Assembly (NCBI RefSeq): GCF_030341905.1
Contig: NZ_JATAAF010000001.1
Location: 326,111-390,110, forward strand
DNA length: 64,000 nt
From: Porticoccus sp. W117
GTDB lineage: Bacteria > Pseudomonadota > Gammaproteobacteria > Pseudomonadales > Porticoccaceae
Direction: 5' to 3'
The stretch's first letter is position 1; each line of letters starts with the position of its first letter. A program made the translations under genes and the position numbers. Below the pieces are notes generated by a model. That model saw nothing but the letters and a program-made list of their open reading frames with translations. It had not been told where the DNA came from and made no database searches. Shown piece by piece: positions 9,185-18,926 of the stretch.

Positions 9185-10996
9185 TTACTGGTAATTCAAA
9201 CCATACCCATAAGGAAACAACTCATCGTCTATCCCCGCATCTGCTGATACTTTCTCCGGCCAGGAAAAACTTAACCGGCCCTGGAAGTCATAATCACCAA
9301 ATAACACATCGGCCACCCCCTGCCCTTCTGAGCCAGGCAACCAGGCGGCAACAAAGCTGGTTGAGTCATCCAGCTCCCGATTGACCACCAAAGGTCGACC
9401 AGAAACCAGAACCGTAACCACTGGAATGCCTTTGCTGGCTATACGCTGGATTGTGGCCAGGTCTTCCGGGTGCAATTGGGCCAACTCCAGAGTGTGACCA
9501 TAAGGCTCCAATACTTTCATTAACCCCTTGATCTGGGAGCCAGCTTCCACAATCACATCATTGCCATCGCGGATATCACCCATCCCTTCTGCGTAGGGCA
9601 ATTCACCGATAACAACAATGGCAACATCGTGTTTTTCCGGATCAGCATCACGGCCATCTTCACTCAACGTTGCACTGGGGCTTTGTTGATGAATACCTTC
9701 CCAAATGGAGGTGCCACCCTCGATGGTTTCGTTATCCAGGGCACCCTGCCAGGCAACGGTAAAGCCGCCGCACTGATGGCCTCGGTTGTGAGCATTTTTC
9801 CCCGCCACCAGAATATTGGCTTGCTTATTCAGAGGCAGAAGATCACTGTCATTTTTCAGCAGCACCAGAGATTTGCGCACCGCCTCACGGGCAATGTCGC
9901 GATGCTCAGAGCCACCAAAACATTCATGGTTCGACCAGGGGCGTTCAACGGGACGCGGCCGCTCAAACAAGCCGCAGGCAAACTTCACCGTCAGGATACG
10001 CCGCACTGCATCATCAATGCGACTCATTGGCACGGTGCCATCTTGGACGTGCCTTTTCAGATGGCGGAGGAAAGGTTGCCATTCCTCCGACACCATAAAC
10101 ATATCAATGCCAGCGTTGACACCCTTGCCGACCGCATCAAAGTAATCTTCCGAAAGGTAGTCAATACCATCCCAGTCAGAAATCACAAATCCTTGAAAAC
10201 CCATTTCGTCTTTCAACAAGTCGCTGATCAGGTAGCGATGGCCGTGGCACTTATCTCCGTTCCAACTGTTAAACGAAGCCATGATGGTCATAACGCCGGC
10301 ATCGATTGCCGCATAATAGGGCTCGATATGGGTACGCTTGAGTTCGTCAAAACTCAACGCAGTATCGCCTTGATCAATACCGTGGGTTGTACCGCCATCC
10401 CCTACCCAGTGTTTAACACAGGCCACCACACAGTCATCATGGCTATCACTTTGCAGGCCGTTAACGAACTTTTCAGCGTAACTGCCGACAATGGTATTTT
10501 CTTCCGAATAACTCTCGTAGGTGCGACCCCAACGCTTGTCTCTGGCTACCGCCAAGGTGGGTGCAAACGTCCACTCAACCCCAGTGGCAAGAATTTCCCG
10601 CGCTGTAGCCTGGGCAATTCGCTGCAACAGTTCCGGATCGTTGGCAGCTCCCAAACCAATGTTATGGGGGAACACGGTTGCTCCCAGCACATTGTTATTG
10701 CCGTGAATGGCATCGACACCATAAATAATCGGTATCGCCAGGTGCTCGTCACTCTGCTCCATGGAAGCAGCCCAGTAAGCGTCATTCATACGCACCCAAT
10801 CGTCCGGGCGATTATCACCTGGGCAGGAGCCACCGCCACTGAGAACTGACCCCAAGTGGTAGTTTTTTACGTCTTCCGGTGTGCAGGACATTCGCTCTGT
10901 CTGGGTCATCTGGCCAATTTTTTGATCCAGATTCATCTGTAACAGCAGTGCCTCGACACGAGCTTTAATTTCCGGGTTAGCGAGCGATTTCTCCAT
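9185..10996 (-). CDS. GH3 beta-glucosidase / exo-beta-glucanase, cytoplasmic
   Basis: Removes terminal glucose from beta-glucan oligosaccharides. 603 residues from the ATG at 10996, which has AGG 6 bp upstream; the frame also allows a TTG two codons earlier. The (beta/alpha)8 domain has IIYGVDAIHGNN, KHWVGDGGT and the nucleophile Asp274 in VISDWDGID. The second domain carries GELPYAEGMGD, with Glu470 the likely acid/base as in the barley ExoI/ExoP type. It ends at YGYGLNY without a FnIII domain. There is no signal peptide, so it should act in the cytoplasm. It is the last gene of a three-gene operon with a second GH3. Confidence 0.9.
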   Translation of the reverse strand: MEKSLANPEIKARVEALLLQMNLDQKIGQMTQTERMSCTPEDVKNYHLGSVLSGGGSCPGDNRPDDWVRMNDAYWAASMEQSDEHLAIPIIYGVDAIHGNNNVLGATVFPHNIGLGAANDPELLQRIAQATAREILATGVEWTFAPTLAVARDKRWGRTYESYSEENTIVGSYAEKFVNGLQSDSHDDCVVACVKHWVGDGGTTHGIDQGDTALSFDELKRTHIEPYYAAIDAGVMTIMASFNSWNGDKCHGHRYLISDLLKDEMGFQGFVISDWDGIDYLSEDYFDAVGKGVNAGIDMFMVSEEWQPFLRHLKRHVQDGTVPMSRIDDAVRRILTVKFACGLFERPRPVERPWSNHECFGGSEHRDIAREAVRKSLVLLKNDSDLLPLNKQANILVAGKNAHNRGHQCGGFTVAWQGALDNETIEGGTSIWEGIHQQSPSATLSEDGRDADPEKHDVAIVVIGELPYAEGMGDIRDGNDVIVEAGSQIKGLMKVLEPYGHTLELAQLHPEDLATIQRIASKGIPVVTVLVSGRPLVVNRELDDSTSFVAAWLPGSEGQGVADVLFGDYDFQGRLSFSWPEKVSADAGIDDELFPYGYGLNYQ

Positions 10997-11042
10997 GATC
11001 AACCTATAAATCTCAGTGGCGTTTCCATAATGCGTTCACACA

Positions 11043-12365
11043 CTACTTGGTGACATAAAAAGGAATATTGGCGTGTGCAACATGTCCCTTGTCGTCGTAG
11101 GCATAGGCGAATAACCGGTATGCACCCACTCGGCCAGGCGCGGTCAGTTTGACTGATTTACCATCTCCTTTGACCAAACCGGTAATCACCGGAGGAATGA
11201 CTTCTTTGGCGCCGCCCGCCTCCGTTGCTTTACTCTCGAACATCAACTCCCAGCGATAGCGCAGTTTGTCCTTGTCTGGATCTTTCACAAGGAACCGTGC
11301 CGTTACCGTCTGATTTGGACTCAAAGCGATGTTGCTGTGGGCATTTCGACCTTTCAACAGCATGGTTTTTACGATCGGTGCCCGATTTTCCGGCCATTTG
11401 TCATTCCATATGTAGTGCATTACATCAACCGTTTCGGTGCTTTCGCCGGACTTCAGAAACATGCTGTACCAAGTGGGCGTGCGCTCCTGTTTCTGCCCCC
11501 AGAGAAACACGTAATTACCAAGCAATTGATTCGATACGGATTCCAGGGTTTTTGTGTAACCCTTCAAATAGTTATCGGCTTTTTCACTGCTGGTAAATTC
11601 CACCGGTGCCTTCCACAAAGTCTTGCCCACTTCCCAATGGCCAACAGCACCCCATTCCGTGACAAAAAACGGTTTTTTATAGTCGATTTCCTTGAGAAAT
11701 TTTGGCAGCACGACTAATGAACCATACATTTGAAAGCTGACAAAATCCAACGCTGATGCTCGCTCTTCAATAAAAGCAAGAGCGCGTTTGTCAAAGCCTG
11801 CCAAGGTAGTCGTTGTGGGGTGGTTCGGGTCAACCTCCTTAATCATTTTGGCAATGTCGTTAATTGCATCAAAGACTTTCGGGTTGGTGAAGTCGTAATT
11901 CAGCTCGTTACCAATAATCCAGGTCAGCAGGGCAGGATGGTCTTTGTATTTGAGAACGTGTTTTTTGATTTCTTCGAACTGAGCCGCCACCGCGGCTTCA
12001 TCGCTGTAATCAAACCCCCAGTGTTCTGCACCCAGGGGTAAATTCAGAGAGACCGTCAAACCCAGCTTTTGGGCTTTGTCCAATAGCTCCTGCCCGGTTC
12101 TGCCTTTGCCATCAACAACAGACCAGGTGCGAAAGGAGTTGCCACCATGTTTGGCAAACGCGTCTATGTCACCATCATCTATTCCAGCGCCTTTAACGTG
12201 GTACGGCTGGCCGCCGCGAAGCAAACTGTAAACGCCATCGGTTTGCACCACTTCTACTTTAATCGCCTGGGATGCATTTTGTGTCGCTAATACAGGCATA
12301 CAAAACAACGCAACAAGCATTGCAGTTGATAAGCCAAAGATGAGTTTTTTACCTGCAGCAATCAT
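11043..12365 (-). CDS. Exported clan GH-A glycoside hydrolase (TIM barrel, GH2_C/GH5/GH158-like)
   Basis: 440 residues with a Sec signal peptide (about residues 1-28, LSTAMLVALFCMPVLA). The barrel shows the clan-A pair: acid/base Glu154 in WIIGNELNY and nucleophile Glu237 in FVTEWGAVG. A C-terminal beta domain (about 325-440, from NRAPIVKTMLL) is Ig/CBM-like. The start is the ATG at 12365, with GGAG 8 bp upstream; an in-frame GTG lies four codons earlier. Its place between two GH3 genes suggests that it cuts beta-1,3- or mixed-linkage glucan in the periplasm. The GH family number cannot be settled from motifs alone. Confidence 0.8.
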   Translation of the reverse strand: MIAAGKKLIFGLSTAMLVALFCMPVLATQNASQAIKVEVVQTDGVYSLLRGGQPYHVKGAGIDDGDIDAFAKHGGNSFRTWSVVDGKGRTGQELLDKAQKLGLTVSLNLPLGAEHWGFDYSDEAAVAAQFEEIKKHVLKYKDHPALLTWIIGNELNYDFTNPKVFDAINDIAKMIKEVDPNHPTTTTLAGFDKRALAFIEERASALDFVSFQMYGSLVVLPKFLKEIDYKKPFFVTEWGAVGHWEVGKTLWKAPVEFTSSEKADNYLKGYTKTLESVSNQLLGNYVFLWGQKQERTPTWYSMFLKSGESTETVDVMHYIWNDKWPENRAPIVKTMLLKGRNAHSNIALSPNQTVTARFLVKDPDKDKLRYRWELMFESKATEAGGAKEVIPPVITGLVKGDGKSVKLTAPGRVGAYRLFAYAYDDKGHVAHANIPFYVTK

Positions 12366-12376
12366 AGCCAGCTCCA

Positions 12377-14617
12377 CTATTCATCATCGTAAATATCAAA
12401 ATCAATCATCAATCGGGCATCTGAATCACCACCAACCCATGCCTGAAAACTTCCCGGTTCGGTGTTTAACTGCATGTCTCTGCCGTAAAACGCCAGCTCA
12501 TCGGTGTGCAGTGTAAAGGTGATGGTTTTTTGCTCTCCTGGCTGCAACAAGACCCGTTGAAATCCCTTTAACTCTTTTACCGGGCGAGTAACGCTGCCCA
12601 CCAGATCACGGATATACAGTTGTACAACTTCCTCACCGGCACAGTGCCCGGTGTTTTTAATATCCGCCACAATCTCAACCTGGCCTCCCAGGGCCACCTG
12701 TTGCCTGGCCATGCGGATGCCTGAGTATTCGAAGCAGGTATAGGACAGCCCATAGCCAAAAGGAAACAGTGGCCGGTAGTTCACATCCAGATGGAACGAC
12801 GCCATACCCAGAGAGGTTTGTTCCGGGCGCTCTGGAATATCTGCCATGGACAGACAGTTCACATCCGACACCGGGCGACCGGTATTTTTGTGGGCGTAGT
12901 AAATGGGAATCTGACCAACCGCACGTGGGAAGGTAACCGGCAACTTCCCGGAAGGCGCCTGAAAACCAAACAGCAAATCCGCAATAGCCGGGCCGCCCAT
13001 AGTGCCTGGGTGCCAGGCATAGAGAATGCTATCGGCTTTATCGAGAATATTTTCAATGGTCAGCGGCCGACCGGCCATAACAACAACAATCAGAGGCTTG
13101 CCTTCTTTCGCCAACGCATCGATCAGTGCCACCTGTTGGCCAGGCAAATCAATACTGGCCCGCGAGTGTGCCTCGCCGGACATAAAGGATTCTTCACCCA
13201 CGACAACGACAGTGGCATCACACTGGGCTGCCAATTCCAGTGCTTCTGAAAACTGCTCACAGGATTCAGAGCGGGTTGTCTGCAGGCCCTTGCAGTAACG
13301 TACATCCAGCTTATCGCCAACCAGGCGCTCAATGGCCGCTTTGCAAGTGACACTGTGGTGAGGATCACCATCAAATACCCAAGTGCCCAACTGCTCATAA
13401 TCATCGTCCGCCAATGGCCCGATCACGGCAATGGAGCTCATCTGATCGGCATTCAATGGCAGCACCTGGTTGTCATTCTTTAGCAGCACGCAGCTTTTTG
13501 CCGCTGATTGCTGCGCCACTTCAAGGTGATCCACATTGACCAAAGCGGGGTAATCCGCCGCTGAGGTATAGGGGTTATCAAACAACCCCAGGTCGAATTT
13601 AAGGGTGAGTATTCTGGCCACCATGCGATCGATCTGCGGAAGGTCGACACGGCCTTCATCCACCAACTGCTGTAAGTGGTGCTTGTAAGACCTGCTGGCC
13701 ATTTCCATATCGACACCGGCGTTAACCGCTTCGCAGGCAGACTCTTTGTCGTTGTGAGTAAAGCCGTGCACGCTGAGTTCAATCACGGAATCCCAGTCAC
13801 TGACAAGCAGCCCACGGTAATCCCACTCTTTTCTCAGTACGTCATCCAGCAACCAGCTGTTGCCGGTAGCTGGCACACCATTGAGATCACAGAATGCGGT
13901 CATAAAAGACGCCACCCCGGAATCTGCCAATTTTTTGAATGGACGCAGGTACACATTGCGCAACTCATTTTCAGGTACGTTTACGGTGTTGTAGTCTTTG
14001 CCCGCCTCCGCCGCACCGTAAGCGGCAAAGTGTTTGGCACAGGCAGCGATGGCGCCCTTTTCAGACAACTTATCTCCCTGAAAACCATCCACCATGGCAG
14101 CGCCCAGGGTCGCGCACAAATAGGGATCTTCCCCCAAAGACTCGGCAACACGCCCCCAACGGGGGTCGCGGCTAATGTCGATCATTGGTGCAAATGTCCA
14201 ATTAACTCCACAGGAAGCGGCTTCCTGCGCACTGATACGGCAGGTTTGTTTTATCAGTTGTGGATCCCAGCTCGCTGCAAGCCCCAGCGGAATGGGGAAT
14301 ACTGTTTTGAAGCCGTGAATCACATCGCGGCCAATCAACAGAGGAATCCCCAGGCGGGTTTCCTCAATGCTGATGCGCTGCAATTCATTGACAACATCAA
14401 CATTCACTTCATTCAGTACAGAACCAACACGACCATGGCGGATATCATCTGCAAGGTGGTCAGGGATATGGCCACAGCCCGCTTGCAACTGGCTCATCTG
14501 ACCAATTTTTTCATCCAGGTTCATTCTCTGAATCAGCTCAGAGACTTTTTCCTCTGTGGATTGCGGAATGCCAAACTCCCGGTCGTTTTGAATCGCCACG
14601 CTATTACTGCATAACAT
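12377..14617 (-). CDS. GH3 beta-glucosidase, BglX-like with FnIII domain, no signal peptide
   Basis: 746-residue retaining beta-glucosidase. Motifs: LLIGRDVIHGFKTVFPIPLG, RDPRWGRVAESLGEDP, KHFAAYGAAEAGKDYN and nucleophile Asp274 in LLVSDWDSV. The second domain has VVVGEESFMSGEAHSRASI, where the acid/base Glu lies in the family. A fibronectin-III-like domain is at about residues 630-740 (IKNTGHCAGEEVVQLYIRD). It resembles E. coli BglX, but that enzyme is periplasmic whereas this N-terminus (MLCSNSVAIQNDREFG) has no export signal, so hydrolysis in the cytoplasm after uptake is likely. First gene of the operon, 11 bp before the clan-A enzyme. Confidence 0.92.
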   Translation of the reverse strand: MLCSNSVAIQNDREFGIPQSTEEKVSELIQRMNLDEKIGQMSQLQAGCGHIPDHLADDIRHGRVGSVLNEVNVDVVNELQRISIEETRLGIPLLIGRDVIHGFKTVFPIPLGLAASWDPQLIKQTCRISAQEAASCGVNWTFAPMIDISRDPRWGRVAESLGEDPYLCATLGAAMVDGFQGDKLSEKGAIAACAKHFAAYGAAEAGKDYNTVNVPENELRNVYLRPFKKLADSGVASFMTAFCDLNGVPATGNSWLLDDVLRKEWDYRGLLVSDWDSVIELSVHGFTHNDKESACEAVNAGVDMEMASRSYKHHLQQLVDEGRVDLPQIDRMVARILTLKFDLGLFDNPYTSAADYPALVNVDHLEVAQQSAAKSCVLLKNDNQVLPLNADQMSSIAVIGPLADDDYEQLGTWVFDGDPHHSVTCKAAIERLVGDKLDVRYCKGLQTTRSESCEQFSEALELAAQCDATVVVVGEESFMSGEAHSRASIDLPGQQVALIDALAKEGKPLIVVVMAGRPLTIENILDKADSILYAWHPGTMGGPAIADLLFGFQAPSGKLPVTFPRAVGQIPIYYAHKNTGRPVSDVNCLSMADIPERPEQTSLGMASFHLDVNYRPLFPFGYGLSYTCFEYSGIRMARQQVALGGQVEIVADIKNTGHCAGEEVVQLYIRDLVGSVTRPVKELKGFQRVLLQPGEQKTITFTLHTDELAFYGRDMQLNTEPGSFQAWVGGDSDARLMIDFDIYDDE

Positions 14618-14690
14618 ATTTTTATCGTCTCTTTTTATATCTGCGTTGCAGGGTCAGGTTCGGCCAATCAGTTTTTGACCTGTTGTCTTT

Positions 14691-14957
14691 AGGGCACTTC
14701 TAATAATTGCTTGCGGCCTCTGGCTTTCAGGCTGGTTCGCCATCAAGGCGCGGCTTCGCAGGCATGCTGATTGCCTGTCAAGAAGGCGCAACACCGAGGG
14801 CGGAGCAGCCTGAAAGCCCCGAAGGGCGCGGCCTGACAAGCGTTATCGCCGTGTTGGCTCGCTTGCCAAGGACAACCAGCCTTGCCCTGCGCGGGCCGCC
14901 TTGCGATAACGCTTGTCAGATTGCGCAGAGGCCATAATCAATTTTTAGAAGTGCCCT
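14691..14957. mobile_element. 267-bp MITE-like element with nested inverted repeats
   Basis: The ends are 19-bp inverted repeats, AGGGCACTTCTAATAATTG (14691-14709) and its near-complement (14939-14957), with one mismatch. Pairing continues inward through GGCCTCTG. Inside are two further perfect inverted repeats: GGCTTTCAGGCTG (14722-14734 / 14806-14818) and CTGACAAGCGTTATCGC (14833-14849 / 14903-14919). The interior is GC-rich and has no convincing gene. No clear target-site duplication is visible. Size, symmetry and lack of coding capacity fit a non-autonomous transposon derivative; the parent element is not identified. Confidence 0.72.
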
Positions 14958-15256
14958 TGAGTTACAGAGATTGTCACAGTAAAAATTAAAGTTTCGGTGG
15001 CTTATAGACAATACAAACGGGACAGGCTGGTTCGGAGATGAGATAACTCGGACAAACGCATCGCTGCAATCGGAGTTTTGTAGGCAAATAGCGTAGAAGG
15101 CTGTTTTTTCGACTATAAATCAAATATCCCGGCAACCATAAGCCAGTGGCAGCCAACTTGTCTCGCGACAGGTGCCATTCAACGCATATTCATGTGCTTG
15201 CAGAGTGATCCCGGCTAGTCTTGGATCGAAATCATAACAACAGAACATTCTGGCCC
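14958..15256. other. Non-coding leader upstream of the GPH symporter
   Basis: About 300 bp between the MITE-like element and the symporter. I see no gene, no clear ribosome site for a small peptide and no convincing operator. It must hold the symporter promoter unless that lies in the element. Confidence 0.5.
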
Positions 15257-16705
15257 ATGGCACAGGAACATTACCAAACCGCTCCCCAAGACCGCATTCC
15301 GCTTGTTAAAAAGCTGATATACGGCACCGGTGCCTTTGTTAATAATCTGCTGGCTGCCGCTATTGGCGGGATGACAATTGTGCTGAATTTAGGGTTGGGT
15401 ATGAACCCGGCACTGGTTGGTCTTTTGGGTGCCCTGCCACGACTCACCGATGCCATCACCGACCCACTGATGGGTTATATCTCAGACAATACAAAATCAA
15501 AGTGGGGGCGCAGGCGGCCCTATATTTTTTGGGGTGCCATTGCTGCCGGTTTTATTTTTGCCCTGCTGTGGCAGCTGCCTGAAGGGCAAAGTGAATCTTA
15601 CTATTTCTGGTTTTTTCTCACCGGGTCTTTCATCTTCTACCTGGCCTATACGGTTTTCGCTACTCCTTGGGTAGCTCTTGGCTACGAGTTGACACCGGAC
15701 TATCACGAAAGAACCCGATTGATGGCGGTACAAAACTTTATGGGGCAAATGGCTTATTTAATTGCCCCCTGGTTTCTGTTTTTTATGCAGCTGGAGTGGT
15801 TTGGCGGCATGGTCAACGGGGCCGGCTGGCTAGCCATTATTATCGCGGCTTTCACCATTTTTGTTGGCGTGTTGCCGGCAATCTTTTTGAAAGAAGTTCA
15901 CAGAAAACGTCCACCGCCACAACGTACAGAAACTGGCGACAACAACAAAAGTCAATTTGAAGAGTTTCCAACAGGTATAAAAGGATTTTTTGCGGGCTTT
16001 GTCGCCACCATAAAATTTAAACCGTTTCTCTATCTATGCGCTGCTACCTTCCTGGTTTTTAATGGTTTTATGCTGGTTTCATCTTTCCAGTTTTATGTGA
16101 TTATTTATTACGTTTTTGGTGGCGACCAAGAGTTGGGGGCACAGTACGCAGGCTGGGCCGGTACGCTATCGGCAATTGCTACATTTTGCGTTATTTTTAT
16201 TGTCAGCTGGATGTCGTCCAAAATCGGCAAACGAAATACGTTCTATGTGGCTATCGGTATTTCAGTGGTCGGCTATGGCCTGAAATGGCTGTGTTACTCA
16301 CCCGCCACACCATGGTTATTATTGCTACCAACACCACTGATGGCATTTGGCCTCGGCGGGTTATTTACATTAATGGGTTCCATGATCGCCGATGTCTGCG
16401 ACATGGATGAACTGGAAACCAAACAACGCCGTGAAGGCATGTTTGGCTCCATTTACTGGTGGGTAGTGAAGCTGGGCATGGCTGCAGCCATCGCCATCGG
16501 CGGCTTTTTGCTCAATGCCACCGGCTTTGATGTGGCCCTTGAAGGCAACCAAAGCGAACAAACTATTTTCCTGATGCGGTTGTTCGATGTACTGATCCCC
16601 ATGTTCGCCTCACTGCTGGCGATCTGGGCCGTCAGTCGCTACCCAATTACCGAGCAAAAAGCTCACGAAATACGCCTGCAGTTAGAGGCAAGTCGCTCCG
16701 GCTGA
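15257..16705 (+). CDS. GPH-family (melibiose carrier-like) sugar:cation symporter
   Basis: 482-residue inner-membrane carrier of the glycoside-pentoside-hexuronide family. Marker stretches are PRLTDAITDPLMGYISDNTKS followed by KWGRRRPYIFWGAI, ATPWVALGYELTPDYHERTRL, and MIADVCDMDELETKQRREGMFGS late in the protein. The start is ATG at 15257; a TTG 12 codons upstream is in frame, and neither has a strong ribosome site. Lying beside two cytoplasmic GH3 enzymes, it is a good candidate importer of beta-gluco-disaccharides such as laminaribiose, gentiobiose or cellobiose. The substrate is inferred. Confidence 0.88.
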   Translation: MAQEHYQTAPQDRIPLVKKLIYGTGAFVNNLLAAAIGGMTIVLNLGLGMNPALVGLLGALPRLTDAITDPLMGYISDNTKSKWGRRRPYIFWGAIAAGFIFALLWQLPEGQSESYYFWFFLTGSFIFYLAYTVFATPWVALGYELTPDYHERTRLMAVQNFMGQMAYLIAPWFLFFMQLEWFGGMVNGAGWLAIIIAAFTIFVGVLPAIFLKEVHRKRPPPQRTETGDNNKSQFEEFPTGIKGFFAGFVATIKFKPFLYLCAATFLVFNGFMLVSSFQFYVIIYYVFGGDQELGAQYAGWAGTLSAIATFCVIFIVSWMSSKIGKRNTFYVAIGISVVGYGLKWLCYSPATPWLLLLPTPLMAFGLGGLFTLMGSMIADVCDMDELETKQRREGMFGSIYWWVVKLGMAAAIAIGGFLLNATGFDVALEGNQSEQTIFLMRLFDVLIPMFASLLAIWAVSRYPITEQKAHEIRLQLEASRSG

Positions 16706-16780
16706 TAGTCCTATTTCATAGGATTAATGGCAATTACCACCAGAACGACGCCTGGTAACCAAGGGGGAAATACGACGGTT

Positions 16781-17107
16781 TCAGCGAATAATGGTAACCG
16801 CCAAACTGGTAGCTCGCTCTATGAGTGCAGTCGGAGCCTTTTCAACGAACTCAACACCCCGGCTGTCCACATCCAGCGAGCGCAGTTGGTGAATTAAAAC
16901 CACTCCCTGAGAATTTGTTCCCTCAAGCTCAACTTCCAGTGCCATTCCTCGCTTGGTGCTGGTGATAGGAGCGACAATGGCAAACCCCGTATGCTCATTG
17001 AACATCTGGCGAGAAATCACTAGCGCCGGGCGACGCTTCATAATTTCATTTCCAGCACTGGGGTCAAAACTCAAAGTAACGATGTCTCCTTTCTCTGGTA
17101 CGTACAT
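16781..17107 (-). CDS. MazF/PemK-family endoribonuclease toxin
   Basis: 108-residue toxin of a type II toxin-antitoxin pair. The family hallmark PEKGDIVTLSFDPSAGNE is at the N-terminus, followed by KRRPALVISRQMFN (catalytic Arg region) and the Thr/Ser of APITSTKRG. It is closest in layout to ChpBK/PemK. Its ATG overlaps the antitoxin stop by one base (TAATG). Such toxins cut mRNA at short motifs when the labile antitoxin is lost. It is convergent with the symporter gene. Confidence 0.9.
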   Translation of the reverse strand: MYVPEKGDIVTLSFDPSAGNEIMKRRPALVISRQMFNEHTGFAIVAPITSTKRGMALEVELEGTNSQGVVLIHQLRSLDVDSRGVEFVEKAPTALIERATSLAVTIIR

Positions 17108-17361
17108 TAGATTTCCTTATCTGTATGGATGGCGTCAATCCACTCCCGATCTTCATCAGTAACCTGAAAGCACTCTCTGGGGCTATTAGCCAGCAGTTCT
17201 TCCAAAGATTGTTCATCTTCAATAGGCGTCAAAACAATCCGGTTATCAACAATGGATAAATCCAGTTTTGAGCCTACCTGTAATCCCAGTGTTTTGACGA
17301 TAGCCTTGGGAATGCTGACGATGTTCGCTCCACCTGATTGGCGTACAGCAACGGCTGTCAT
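17107..17361 (-). CDS. MazE/PemI-family antitoxin (AbrB/SpoVT fold)
   Basis: 84-residue antitoxin. The N-terminal swapped-hairpin DNA-binding domain is RQSGGANIVSIPKAIVKTLGLQVGSKLDLSIVDN without break to LTPIED. The acidic C-terminus (about residues 50-84, rich in Glu/Asp) is expected to wrap the toxin. It is first in the pair and preceded by a long dyad operator, which fits autoregulation by the toxin-antitoxin complex. Confidence 0.9.
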   Translation of the reverse strand: MTAVAVRQSGGANIVSIPKAIVKTLGLQVGSKLDLSIVDNRIVLTPIEDEQSLEELLANSPRECFQVTDEDREWIDAIHTDKEI

Positions 17362-17383
17362 GGCACTGTCTCCTGATTAAAAT

Positions 17384-17429
17384 GTTTTACGATTGTATAA
17401 CCGAGCAAAAAGTTATACAAGAGTAAAAC
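17384..17429. promoter_or_regulatory. Extended dyad operator of the toxin-antitoxin pair
   Basis: Two-tier inverted repeat: GTTTTAC (17384-17390) pairs with GTAAAAC (17423-17429), and TTGTATAAC (17393-17401) pairs with GTTATACAA (17412-17420), around a 10-bp centre. All 16 arm bases per side are perfect complements. It lies 22 bp upstream of the antitoxin start, where MazE-type complexes bind. Confidence 0.8.
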
Positions 17430-17444
17430 AAAGGGCTGGGAGCT

Positions 17445-18926
<1,482 letters not shown>

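Noticed and set aside
9629..10849. Long plus-strand open frame (406 codons) antisense to the first GH3 gene
   Set aside because: It is exactly opposite a GH3 gene with full catalytic motifs, has no recognisable domain, and composition is that of a shadow frame.
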